Part shown: one piece after another, positions 16,747 to 25,028 of the stretch
How positions within the stretch are numbered: position 1 is the stretch's first letter
How the letters are laid out: each line of letters starts with the position of its first letter
Origin: an uncultured Myxococcales bacterium
GTDB lineage: Bacteria; Myxococcota_A; Polyangia; Polyangiales; Polyangiaceae
Direction of reading: 5' to 3'
Assembly: GCA_937872925.1 (NCBI GenBank)
Contig: CALMUT010000359.1
Span: forward strand, 1-49,211
DNA: 49,211 nt
Notes under the pieces: model-generated
Told to the model about the DNA's origin: nothing
What the model saw: the letters and a program-made list of their open reading frames with translations, nothing else
The model's database searches: none
Position numbers and translations under genes: made by a program

Positions 16747-17993
16747 TGATGCCGCCGGGCGCCCTGCGCGAGCAATGGCGCTGGTTCCGAGTACGCGGCT
16801 CCGTGCTCGTGTTGGTCTTCGCGTGTGGGTTCTTCGCACTTTCCGCCGGGGCCGCTCCGAGCGACCGTATCGGCCTCGCCGATGCCGGGGTTTTGGAACG
16901 TGCGTACTACACGCTCACGCTCTTTGTACTTGGCGGAACGGATCTTGGAGTTCCGGCATTCGGCCCGGCGTGGGCCCGCGCACTGCTTTGGGTCGCTTAC
17001 TTTGCCGCGCCCGCGGTGACCGCCTCTGCGCTTGTCGAAGCCATCGCAACCGCAGTTGGCCCTGGCTGGTTCCGGCTGCGGCGCATGAACAACCATGTGG
17101 TCCTCGGAGGCGCGGGTCGCCTGAGCATGCTGTATCTGGCCCGGCTTCGGAGACAGGACCCGCGCTGCCCCGTGGTGATCGTGGAGAGCCGACCGGAGCG
17201 CGCAGCAACGCAAACGGCAAAGGCGCTCTTCGGCGCGGAGGTCGTCTTCGGGGACATCTCTGACTTTGGCCTGCTCTCCACGCTGCGTCTGGGACGCGCG
17301 CGCCGCGTCATGCTTCTCACCGGGAACGATTTTGCCAACCTCGAAGCTGCATCGAAGATCATCGAACTCCATCCGGACCTCGCACCCCGCACCGTCGTAC
17401 ACATCGGGGACCTGCAGCTACTTGACGCCCTCGAACAGACGCGCGTGCGGGTCTTGTGCGCGACCTTCAACAGCTATCGCGTCGCCGCCAAAAACCTGGT
17501 GCGTCACACCATTGCCGAGCACTTCGCGGGGACCGAAGGCTCGGACTGCATCGTGCTGGTTGGCTTTGGGCGCTTCGGACAGACGGTGCTCTCCGAACTG
17601 CAAGCGTGCGCAGGAAACGACTTTGACACCGCGGTGATCGTGGATATCCAGGCGACCCGGCACGCCTTGGTGTTTCAGGAAAAGGTCGGGTTTTCCGACA
17701 GCTACCAGCGGCACGTGCTGGACGGCGACATCCATGACCCAGCCGTCTGGGCCAAAGTTGTGCCTTTGATCCAAGCGCGACATCCCCTCATCGTGGTCGG
17801 TTGCGGTGACGACCCGGTCAACCTCCGGGCCGCCTTGGAGCTGCGCCGACGCTGCCCCAACGCACGACTGGTCGTGCGATCTTTCGCCTTGTCTGCGTTC
17901 GCAAAAGAACTGGCGGAGGAAAAAGACTGGGACTGCTTTGGCGTGGCGGAACTACTCGAGCGCAGCATGCCAAACGAGTGGTTCAAGCCCTAA
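16746..17993 (+). CDS. Membrane-anchored TrkA-N (RCK-like) NAD-binding protein
   Basis: The product is 415 residues. Two hydrophobic segments (about residues 18-38 and 75-100) flank a pore-loop-like stretch, YYTLTLFVLGGTDLG, where a true potassium channel would carry TVGYG; that signature is missing. Two Rossmann units follow. The first starts at HVVLGGAGRLSMLYLARL and the second at IVLVGFGRFGQTVLSEL, each typical of TrkA-N/RCK nucleotide-binding domains. The family contains potassium transporters and channel regulators as well as poorly known NAD-sensing membrane proteins. Given the degenerate pore loop, a regulator or non-selective membrane protein is as likely as a channel. Translation appears coupled to the 25-aa membrane peptide just upstream. 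The gene converges on the L,D-transpeptidase gene, 25 bp apart. Confidence 0.8.
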   Translation: MMPPGALREQWRWFRVRGSVLVLVFACGFFALSAGAAPSDRIGLADAGVLERAYYTLTLFVLGGTDLGVPAFGPAWARALLWVAYFAAPAVTASALVEAIATAVGPGWFRLRRMNNHVVLGGAGRLSMLYLARLRRQDPRCPVVIVESRPERAATQTAKALFGAEVVFGDISDFGLLSTLRLGRARRVMLLTGNDFANLEAASKIIELHPDLAPRTVVHIGDLQLLDALEQTRVRVLCATFNSYRVAAKNLVRHTIAEHFAGTEGSDCIVLVGFGRFGQTVLSELQACAGNDFDTAVIVDIQATRHALVFQEKVGFSDSYQRHVLDGDIHDPAVWAKVVPLIQARHPLIVVGCGDDPVNLRAALELRRRCPNARLVVRSFALSAFAKELAEEKDWDCFGVAELLERSMPNEWFKP

Positions 17994-18018
17994 GCTCGTC
18001 CCGGGCAGGCGCCTCGGC

Positions 18019-19674
18019 CTAGGGGTGGATGTTGACGATGGTGCCCTGGCCGTAGGTATCGCCGGCGTAGGCCGCGTGCCAGTGCTTGGGCACTTCCGGG
18101 CTCGCCCACCCGAACGCGATGCGCGCGTCGATGGGCGCGATGTTGACGCACCCGTGGGACCGCACACGCCCAAAGTCGTCGTGCCAGTAGGCACCGTGCA
18201 GCGCGTAGCCTCCTTTGAAGTACATGACCCAGGGCACATCGCGCAACTCGAACTCATGGTCCGCCACGTCCGAATCCATCGTCGTGGTGACGTGCTTTTG
18301 GTAGACGCGGAAGGTGCCCTGCGGCGTGCTCAACGTCTTGCCCGGTTCACCGAGGCCGTCCCGCCCGGTGGAAACGAGGGTGGCATATACCGGGCGATCG
18401 CCCTCCCACAGCACCATGGTTTGACTCACGATGGAAATGTCGATCCAGCGCACGCCCTTGCGTGCCCAGGAGGGCAGCGCCCGCGGCTTCGCTGCTACCT
18501 TGAGATCCGAACTGCGCAGCCAACGGCCGTTCTTGGCCTCCACCATGCGCACGCCGTGTAGCCTTTTCACGGTGCCGGTCAACGGAATGAACTCTCGCCA
18601 GCCAAGACGCTCACCCCGCTCCAGCTTGCCCTCTTTCAGATCCCACCAGATCGCGCCGGCCTTGCGCGCGAACGCGACGGGCAGTCCCACGTCTGCGATG
18701 GGCATGCCGTGGAATGGCGAACCGGAATCGGCCTTGAGCTTGTCCGCGGGCAGCAGGCGACCGTCGGTGCTGATGGCGAAGCGGCGCCCCTGGGCCTCTT
18801 CGCCGGCGACGAAGGTGCCGATCAGCGCCACACCTGCGTGGCGCTTGACGCGGTTTGCGATCACCGCGTACGGCGGCGCGCGGAACGAACTCAGATTGGG
18901 AATGCGCCGCTCACCCTGCAGCCACCAGGGCACTTCGTCATGGCCGTCACCGCCAAAACGCACGCTTTGGTCCATGGCGGTGGCGTGATCCGGAATTGCG
19001 CCGATGGCATAGCCCTTTTTGTCGAGCGGCACGTCGTTGGCACCGACGTCGAGCGCATCCCACTTGTCCCGCAACTTCTTCCAGTTGCGCAGATGACGCT
19101 CGAGGCGCATTTCGTATTGAAACTGCTCCGCCTTGGTCGGCACACGCAAGTAGTTCGGCGCGATCGACCGAACGAAGGCATAGCGGTAGGGCATCGGCCA
19201 ACTGAGATTCGGCTCCACCTGAATCGCCTTGGCGACTGGGTGGTCTAGCTTCGTGGTGGCGTCCGGTCCGACGCAAACGAAGCCCACGGGACGAATGGCG
19301 TACCAGCCATCCGGGCAGTCGCGCTTGCTCACGGGCTCCCTGGAGCGCGCCACTCGTGCGCCCACGCGCAGATACCCTGTCGGCTCCGATTGTTTGTCGG
19401 GCTTGGGGTACACCGGAGTGATGAAGGAAATCGGCGCGAGCTTGGGGCCATCTGCCGCAGGAACGGGGATCGCGGACCAATCTTCGTCCCCGACTTGGCT
19501 CCCGCCGTTTTCAGCTTTGACCTTGGCCGCCCCCGGAGCCGTTTCGCTCAGGAGCGCGCTCGCGTCCTCGCATCCGACTGCAAAAACTAAGAGCAGTGTC
19601 GACAAGGCCACCCGTCCGCGGTTGGGCAGCAGGCCCGGTGGGGCTGGGAAGGGGCTACGCATGGTGTCTGTCAT
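18019..19674 (-). CDS. L,D-transpeptidase (YkuD) lipoprotein
   Basis: YkuD enzymes form 3-3 cross-links in peptidoglycan or attach proteins to it. The 551-residue protein has a signal peptide with lipobox FAVGC (Cys35), so it is probably anchored in the periplasm. The long N-terminal region (about 40-390) has no clear motif beyond strand-rich segments such as GYLRVGARVARS. The catalytic domain sits at the C-terminus: TLSTPQGTFRVY, then ALHGAYWHDDFG and SHGCVNIAP with the nucleophile Cys509. That is the HG-x(n)-SHGC(V/I)N pattern of the family. An ATG four codons downstream is an alternative start. The gene follows the GGCT-like gene on the same strand with about 100 bp between. Confidence 0.92.
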   Translation of the reverse strand: MTDTMRSPFPAPPGLLPNRGRVALSTLLLVFAVGCEDASALLSETAPGAAKVKAENGGSQVGDEDWSAIPVPAADGPKLAPISFITPVYPKPDKQSEPTGYLRVGARVARSREPVSKRDCPDGWYAIRPVGFVCVGPDATTKLDHPVAKAIQVEPNLSWPMPYRYAFVRSIAPNYLRVPTKAEQFQYEMRLERHLRNWKKLRDKWDALDVGANDVPLDKKGYAIGAIPDHATAMDQSVRFGGDGHDEVPWWLQGERRIPNLSSFRAPPYAVIANRVKRHAGVALIGTFVAGEEAQGRRFAISTDGRLLPADKLKADSGSPFHGMPIADVGLPVAFARKAGAIWWDLKEGKLERGERLGWREFIPLTGTVKRLHGVRMVEAKNGRWLRSSDLKVAAKPRALPSWARKGVRWIDISIVSQTMVLWEGDRPVYATLVSTGRDGLGEPGKTLSTPQGTFRVYQKHVTTTMDSDVADHEFELRDVPWVMYFKGGYALHGAYWHDDFGRVRSHGCVNIAPIDARIAFGWASPEVPKHWHAAYAGDTYGQGTIVNIHP

Positions 19675-19775
19675 GCCAAGAGCGCCGCTTTTGGCCCAAT
19701 AATCGGAAGTTCGGGCTCATGGACCGCAATAACGCGGGGTTTTCTTGGTCTCCGGGGGGAGCCCGAACGGGAACC

Positions 19776-20147
19776 TCATGGGGGCGACGGCCGCACCCAG
19801 CCACGCCAGCAGCTTCCCACTCGGGGCAGGCGGCTGCCGCGCTCGGCATCAATCAGGTAGGCAAAGCGATGCCCGCCGTCGTCGAGGGAGATGCGCTCGC
19901 GCTGATACAGCCCCGGGCAGCCCTCGAAGACATCCAGACGCGCGAGCTGCGCCGCCGTCACGAGGTAGCTCTCTCCGTGCACGACCGTCGCGCCCCCGCG
20001 AACCAACGCTGGATACCGACCCTGAAGCGCCAGAAAGAATCCAGCGACCGTGCGGCACGTCCCTTCAAACTGCGCCCCACGCATTTCTTCGTGGTGCTCC
20101 AAGCCTTGCATCAGCGAGCCGTAGACAAATACACGCTCCCGCATCAT
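19776..20147 (-). CDS. Gamma-glutamylcyclotransferase-like (GGCT/AIG2) protein
   Basis: The 123-residue product begins MMRERVFVYGSLM, containing the YGSL motif that marks the substrate-binding loop of this fold. The catalytic-Glu region appears as VVHGESYLV, and the strand YPALVRGG precedes it in the expected order. Family members release 5-oxoproline from gamma-glutamyl peptides, though many homologues are uncharacterised. The start at 20147 overlaps the stop of the upstream PHP-domain gene (ATGA), so translation is probably coupled. A longer form from 20180 adds 11 residues lying wholly within the upstream gene and is unlikely. Confidence 0.85.
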   Translation of the reverse strand: MMRERVFVYGSLMQGLEHHEEMRGAQFEGTCRTVAGFFLALQGRYPALVRGGATVVHGESYLVTAAQLARLDVFEGCPGLYQRERISLDDGGHRFAYLIDAERGSRLPRVGSCWRGWVRPSPP

Positions 20148-21337
20148 GGTTTTTTGCGCGCGAACACAGGCTGCAGCCACGCCTTGCTACCATCCGGCGC
20201 CACGACCGTTGCGCGCACATACGGTTCTGCGCCCAAAGCAAAAGAGGCACTCGGGCATGCCTTTCGCGCCAGCTCCTTGCCACCCGCGCCAATGAAACGA
20301 ATGCTGCAGCTCTGGGGAGCCGAGACGCGCACTGTCATTTCAGAGCGCGTCCGCGTCACATCCTCGAGGCGAACCCCGGTCGAAGCATAGAAGTCCCCGG
20401 CTAGAAGCGCGCGCCGGATGTCCGCCAGCTCCTTCTTGGCGCGGACGTGGATCCACGCTCGGTCACCGGTATACGCAAACTTTCCCAGCCTTTTGCGGTC
20501 GGCTTCGTCATCAAAATGGTGAGAATCGTCCGTCGCCAATGCAAACACCCGCGCGCCCCTCGTCAACGCGGCATCCCACAAAGCCTCTGCGCGATCTTCC
20601 GCCGCCGCGCGCCCCCTGGGATGCTGTTGGTCTAGGCCCGCGTTGATCAGCTCGATGAAACGCAAGCCCGACGAACTGAGCGCGTGCACCATCTTCTCGT
20701 TGGCGGCAAAATGAAAAAGCGGATGGTTGAGTACGGTGATCGCGCCCCAGCCCTCCGCCATTTGCATCTGCGCGGAGTAGGCGGCGCGCCGTTGATCTAC
20801 GAACGGGAATACGATGCGTTTGTCGCCGACGCGCACTCTCGTTGGATCTACAAATAACGCCGTGGTGTGGATCAGACAGCGGTAGCCCTCCGGCGGCTTC
20901 GGATCGCAGCTTTTCGAGTTCTGCGTGAGCTCGACGCCGGGAAGGAGCAGAAGCCCCTTGGGCGCGTCCAACACCGTCACCCGATTGTGATCAGTGAGCG
21001 CCACGAAGTCGTAGCCACGGGCCGCATAGTAAGAAAGCACACGCTGCGGCGGGGTATGCCCATCGTGGGAACGATCCGTATGCACGTGGGTCTGACCCTT
21101 TAGCCACGGGAGTGGCGACGGCTTCGCCGCGCTCCCCAGCGCGGGAGCGGCCGATGCCCGGGGGCGCAACGGGGAAACGGCACCGGGCTGAGCGCCGCCG
21201 GAGCCCGCCTTTGCGGGGGCGCTGGTTTCAACGGAGGCGCAGCCCGGCAGCAGTGCGGCGGCAAGGCAGACGGGAGCGATCAACGAAGGGAGACGCACGG
21301 CGCAGGCATTTTGACGCGAGAGCGCGCGGCGCCGCAA
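20144..21337 (-). CDS. PHP-domain (CehA/McbA-type) metal-dependent phosphoesterase-like lipoprotein
   Basis: The protein is 397 residues from the ATG at 21337; an in-frame GTG near 21299 would give a shorter, more typical signal peptide. A lipobox LLPGC follows the hydrophobic core. The PHP domain begins at GQTHVHTDRSHDG, with the paired His ligands, then FVALTDHNRV, and later VLNHPLFH and ATDDSHHFDD, which give the remaining metal ligands in order. These features match the CehA/McbA subgroup, which hydrolyses phosphoesters or carbamates such as carbaryl; the natural substrate here is unknown. The C-terminal 80 residues form a strand-rich domain. The stop overlaps the start of the GGCT-like gene by 4 bp. 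Confidence 0.88.
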   Translation of the reverse strand: MRRRALSRQNACAVRLPSLIAPVCLAAALLPGCASVETSAPAKAGSGGAQPGAVSPLRPRASAAPALGSAAKPSPLPWLKGQTHVHTDRSHDGHTPPQRVLSYYAARGYDFVALTDHNRVTVLDAPKGLLLLPGVELTQNSKSCDPKPPEGYRCLIHTTALFVDPTRVRVGDKRIVFPFVDQRRAAYSAQMQMAEGWGAITVLNHPLFHFAANEKMVHALSSSGLRFIELINAGLDQQHPRGRAAAEDRAEALWDAALTRGARVFALATDDSHHFDDEADRKRLGKFAYTGDRAWIHVRAKKELADIRRALLAGDFYASTGVRLEDVTRTRSEMTVRVSAPQSCSIRFIGAGGKELARKACPSASFALGAEPYVRATVVAPDGSKAWLQPVFARKKP

Positions 21338-21497
21338 ATCCGAGCGTCTCAGCCTGAGCGGACCGGCTTGGTAGTCCCGGCGAGAGTCGCCACAAAACCT
21401 GCCTCGGGAACACAGCCGCGATGCGTTCTCGCGCTAGCGACGACATGGCCCGAGCAGTGCTCGCGCCTGGATGCCGCGCAGAGTACGCTGCGGCGCC

Positions 21498-23690
21498 GTG
21501 TCACTGCGTGCAATTGCCTGCGTCGCCCTGGGCGTCTGGTCGCGCTCTCCAGGGCGGTTGCCCGCGGAGCCGCCTTCTACGTCCCATTCCCGCGCCCCCG
21601 TCACGGATGTACTCGTCATGACTCAGCCTGCCCCCTACCCAGAAACGCTACGCCAAGACCACGTAGACAAACTCTTCGGCGTGAATGTCGCTGACCCCTA
21701 TCGCTGGCTCGAAACAGGGCAAGACCCGGAGGTGCAAGCCTGGGTACATGCTCAGAATCGTCATATGCGCGCAGCCATCGACCGCATCTCGGTGCGGCGC
21801 GGACTCGAAGCGCGACTAGAGAAGCTGCTAGAGATCGGCGAAGTCTCATTGCCCTCCGTTCGCCGGAACAAGGGCGAGACGCGCTACTTCTACACGCGGC
21901 GCAGTGGCGCCCAAAACCAGCCGGTGCTGGTGGTTCGGGACGGCGGCAGCGGAAAGGAACGCGTGCTCTTCGATCCCAACCAGGAAAGCGACAAGCAACT
22001 GCTGTCTCTGGATTGGTACACGCCATCTTGGGAGGGCAACCTCGTGGCGTACGGGACGAGCGAGGGAGGGAGCGAAGAAAGCACTCTGAAGATCCGCGAC
22101 GTGCGCAGCGGAAAGGACTTGCCCGACACCATCACCCGAGCGCGGTATTCCTCCGTATGCTTTTTGCCGGGAGAAAAGCGCTTCTACTACTCACGCTTTC
22201 CTGCAGCTGGCAGCGTGCCCGCCGGCGAAGAGAAGTATCACCGGCGCATCTTCGAGCACGTGATCGGACGCAGCCCTGATGCCGACCCGATGGTCTTTGC
22301 GGCGAAGAACCTGACGGATTTCCCGAGTTGCACCATCTCTCCGAATGGGCGGTGGCTCGTGCTGCGCGTGCATCAAGGCTGGAGCCAAAGCTCAGTCCTC
22401 GTAGCCGACACGCGCAAGACCCCGATTCGTTTTCAAGAAATCACGACGGGGTTGGAGCACGTCTACGACCCCCTCGTGACCGATCAGGCGCTGTGGATCC
22501 GCAGCAACGAAGGAGCCTCGCGCTACAGCATTTTCAAGGTGGATCCGACGCGCCCCGAACGCAAACACTGGCGCACAGTAGTCGCCGAACACGAAGCAGA
22601 CGTGCTGAGCGACTTTAATGTCGTGGCCGGACAGCTGGTCGTGCACTACTTGGCCGGGGGCACCTCGCGCGTGGATCGCTACGATCTAGACGGCAAGCGA
22701 CTCGGTACGCTGCCCCTACCCACCGTCGGAACGTCGAACGGGGCCTCGGGGCTTGCCGATGGCGACGAGTTCTTTTTCGACTTCGAGTCCATCGGCACGC
22801 CGCCAGTGGTATTCCGCAGCACCCAGGGCAGCGCCGACCTCGGTGAATTCGCCCGGGTCCAGGCGCCCTTCGCGGCAGACGCCTTCAGCGCCGAGCCTCG
22901 GAGCGCGACGAGTGCCGACGGCACTCGAGTCCCCTATCTCCTGGTGTACCGCCGGGATCTCGACCTGCAGCGCGGCCCGCACCCAACCCTCGTATACGGC
23001 TACGGCGGCTTCAACGTGAGCCTGCAACCGAGGTTTTCGCGCACACTCATCGCGTGGTTGGAAGCTGGCGGCGTATACGTTCAAGCCAATCTTCGTGGTG
23101 GCGGGGAGCTCGGAGAAGCTTGGCACCGCGCCGGACAGCTCGACAAGAAGCAGAACGTCTTTGACGACTACTACGCGGTCGCAGAAGCTCTCATCGCCGA
23201 CAAGATCGCCGACACAACAACGCTTGCGGCACACGGCCGCTCGAATGGAGGACTACTCGCAGCAGTCGCAATCGCGCAGAGACCGGACTTGTTCCGCGCG
23301 GTAGTCAGCAGCGTGCCCCTTACGGATATGCTGCGCTTCGACCGATTCCTCATCGCCAAGCTCTGGGAGTCCGAGTACGGCTCACCCTCGGACCCGACCC
23401 ACTTCCGCTGGCTGCACGCGTACTCGCCCTACCATCATGTGCAGCCGGGCACTCGCTATCCCGGCGTCCTGCTCACGACCGCAGAAGGCGACACCCGAGT
23501 CGACCCGATGCACGCGCGCAAGATGGCAGCTGCGCTGCAGCACGCCAGTGCGTCGGGCTACCCGGTGCTGCTCAGGACCGAAATCGAGGCCGGCCACGGC
23601 CAAGGAAAACCCACGCGCATGATCGCCGAAGAGCAAGCCGACATCTACGCGTTCCTGCTCTGGCAGCTCGGCCGTGCAGAACTGGAGTAA
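21498..23690 (+). CDS. Prolyl oligopeptidase (S9A family serine peptidase)
   Basis: S9A enzymes cleave short proline-containing peptides. The N-terminal end shows DPYRWLE, a hallmark of the family, then a beta-propeller region, then the C-terminal alpha/beta-hydrolase domain. The catalytic serine lies in GRSNGG, the aspartate in AEGDTRVDP and the histidine in EAGHGQGKP, in the correct order. GYGGFNVSL and ANLRGGGELGEAWH are also diagnostic. Start choice is uncertain. GTG 21498 gives a plausible secretion signal (SLRAIACVALGVW), ATG 21471 would add nine Arg-rich residues, and ATG 21618 would give a cytosolic enzyme beginning MTQPAPYPET. Length is near 730 residues with the signal, close to the family norm. 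Confidence 0.95.
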   Translation: MSLRAIACVALGVWSRSPGRLPAEPPSTSHSRAPVTDVLVMTQPAPYPETLRQDHVDKLFGVNVADPYRWLETGQDPEVQAWVHAQNRHMRAAIDRISVRRGLEARLEKLLEIGEVSLPSVRRNKGETRYFYTRRSGAQNQPVLVVRDGGSGKERVLFDPNQESDKQLLSLDWYTPSWEGNLVAYGTSEGGSEESTLKIRDVRSGKDLPDTITRARYSSVCFLPGEKRFYYSRFPAAGSVPAGEEKYHRRIFEHVIGRSPDADPMVFAAKNLTDFPSCTISPNGRWLVLRVHQGWSQSSVLVADTRKTPIRFQEITTGLEHVYDPLVTDQALWIRSNEGASRYSIFKVDPTRPERKHWRTVVAEHEADVLSDFNVVAGQLVVHYLAGGTSRVDRYDLDGKRLGTLPLPTVGTSNGASGLADGDEFFFDFESIGTPPVVFRSTQGSADLGEFARVQAPFAADAFSAEPRSATSADGTRVPYLLVYRRDLDLQRGPHPTLVYGYGGFNVSLQPRFSRTLIAWLEAGGVYVQANLRGGGELGEAWHRAGQLDKKQNVFDDYYAVAEALIADKIADTTTLAAHGRSNGGLLAAVAIAQRPDLFRAVVSSVPLTDMLRFDRFLIAKLWESEYGSPSDPTHFRWLHAYSPYHHVQPGTRYPGVLLTTAEGDTRVDPMHARKMAAALQHASASGYPVLLRTEIEAGHGQGKPTRMIAEEQADIYAFLLWQLGRAELE

Positions 23691-23741
23691 GCCCCGGCGC
23701 CCCCAAAGATGCCGCGTCATTGCCCGCATTTCTGGCCAAAC

Positions 23742-23781
23742 CCTATTGTCCAACATTTGGCGTTGATTGTTGGACAATAGG
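23742..23781. promoter_or_regulatory. Perfect inverted repeat, likely FadR/GntR-type operator
   Basis: The arms CCTATTGTCCAACA (23742-23755) and TGTTGGACAATAGG (23768-23781) are exact reverse complements separated by 12 bp. Each arm alone contains a GT-N3-AC core (TTGTTGGACAA on the right), the shape of FadR-subfamily GntR operators. The right arm ends on the first base of the GTG start of the adjacent regulator gene, so binding would block its expression: autorepression is inferred. Confidence 0.75.
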
Positions 23782-24596
23782 TGATTACAACGCCTGCCGT
23801 GAGCAAGAGTGGTCGCTCCCGGATCTCTTCAATCCCTCCGCCGCGGGCGCGGAGGCAGCGAGCGGTTCGACGACCACGGCGCACCGAAGAAGTTGCGGAA
23901 CAACTCAAACGCCGCATTCTGTCTGGAGCCTTCGCTCCGGGTGAAAAGATCCCCGCCGAGACAGCCCTGGCTGACGAACTCAAGGTGCATCGCTTCACCG
24001 TACGTGAAGCCATGAACCAACTCGAGCAGATGCACCTGATCGCGCGACGGGCCGGCGTGGGTACCGTCGTTTTGGACTATGGCGAACACGCAGGGGTCGA
24101 AGTCGTGGAGTACCTCGCCGTCTCAGCCGATGGCGTCGTCGATACCAAGGTGCTCTCTGATCTCTTGGAATTCGCTCGCGTTCTGGGCGCCGAGATCGCC
24201 GGGCTTGCGGCCGAACGCCGCAGTGAGGAAGACCTCAATCGCCTCGAGATGGCCGTCTTGAAACTCAAGCGTGAGACCGGGCTGAGCAAGCTGCTCTGGC
24301 TCGACTTTGAGCTGCACGTCGCCCTGGCAGCAGCGGCAGACAACCTCGTGCCACGACTGCTACTCAATGGCATTCGACGCCTCCTCGAGAAATACACGCC
24401 ATATCTCGAAAGCTTGTGGGTTTCCCCGGGCTCGATCATGAGCGGCTACCAAGATGTCGTCGCAGCTGTGGGCGCTCGAGATGCCGATCGCGCACGCGGC
24501 TTGATGCGCGACGTCTGGACCGAGCGACACGCACGGTTTGTCGCATCTTTTTCCGATTCCACCGGGGCTTCGTCGGCTGTGGCGAACTCCCCCTGA
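23781..24596 (+). CDS. GntR-family transcriptional regulator (FadR subfamily)
   Basis: The 271-residue protein has a basic, Pro/Arg-rich N-terminal tail of about 35 residues, then a winged helix-turn-helix: EEVAEQLKRRILSGAFAPGEKIPAETALADEL followed in turn by a recognition helix around VHRFTVREAMNQLEQ. The C-terminal part (about 110-255) is all helical, as in FCD/FadR effector domains. The GTG at 23781 abuts the palindrome described above; a second in-frame GTG at 23799 would leave it fully upstream. Neither has a clear Shine-Dalgarno. The SCP2 gene follows 39 bp later on the same strand and is the obvious candidate co-regulated gene, which with a FadR-type regulator hints at lipid or fatty acid sensing. 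The ligand is unknown. Confidence 0.9.
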   Translation: MITTPAVSKSGRSRISSIPPPRARRQRAVRRPRRTEEVAEQLKRRILSGAFAPGEKIPAETALADELKVHRFTVREAMNQLEQMHLIARRAGVGTVVLDYGEHAGVEVVEYLAVSADGVVDTKVLSDLLEFARVLGAEIAGLAAERRSEEDLNRLEMAVLKLKRETGLSKLLWLDFELHVALAAAADNLVPRLLLNGIRRLLEKYTPYLESLWVSPGSIMSGYQDVVAAVGARDADRARGLMRDVWTERHARFVASFSDSTGASSAVANSP

Positions 24597-24635
24597 CCGC
24601 AAATCCCTATCTGACAACTCAAAGGAGAATCAATA

Positions 24636-24962
24636 ATGGCAACTGCAAAAGAAAAAATGGACGAGGCCGCGGGCAAGATCGAAACCAACAAGGAAGCCGC
24701 GCAAAGCATCGGCGCCGTATACAAGTTCGTGCTTGCCGGAGACGGCGGCGGCACTTGGGTCATGAACCTGAAGGACGCCCCCGGCGTGACCGAAGGCGAA
24801 GGCGACGCCCAATGCACAATCAAGATGGCTGCCAGCGACTACGTCGACATGGTGGAGGGCAAAGCAAACGGACAGCAGTTGTTCTTCAGCGGGAAGCTGA
24901 AGATCGAAGGCGACATGGGCTTGGCCATGAAGCTGCAGAAACTGACGGACGTCCTGAAGTAA
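24636..24962 (+). CDS. SCP2 sterol-carrier domain protein
   Basis: The gene encodes 108 residues that form a stand-alone SCP2 domain: a helical N-terminus, then GGTWVMNLKDAPGV, AQCTIKMAASDYVDMVEGK and LFFSGKLKIEGDMGLAMKLQKL, the last being the best conserved part of the family. Such domains bind lipids or acyl-CoA in the cytoplasm. The start is secure: AAAGGAG lies a proper distance before the ATG, one of the strongest ribosome sites in the window. It probably shares a message with the FadR-type regulator and ends at a clear hairpin terminator. Confidence 0.92.
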   Translation: MATAKEKMDEAAGKIETNKEAAQSIGAVYKFVLAGDGGGTWVMNLKDAPGVTEGEGDAQCTIKMAASDYVDMVEGKANGQQLFFSGKLKIEGDMGLAMKLQKLTDVLK

Positions 24963-24974
24963 ACTGCCCCATGG

Positions 24975-25010
24975 TTTCGAGAGTGCGCCCACAAAAGCGC
25001 ACTCTCGAAA
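24975..25010 (+). terminator. Hairpin terminator after the SCP2 gene
   Basis: A perfect 14-bp stem, TTTCGAGAGTGCGC (24975-24988) with GCGCACTCTCGAAA (24997-25010), encloses an 8-base loop. It lies 12 bp after the SCP2 stop and 18 bp before pheA. The trailing sequence CTTTCGCTTC is only mildly T-rich, so it may act as an intrinsic terminator of moderate strength or protect the 3' end. Confidence 0.75.
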
Positions 25011-25028
25011 CTTTCGCTTCAAGCACCG

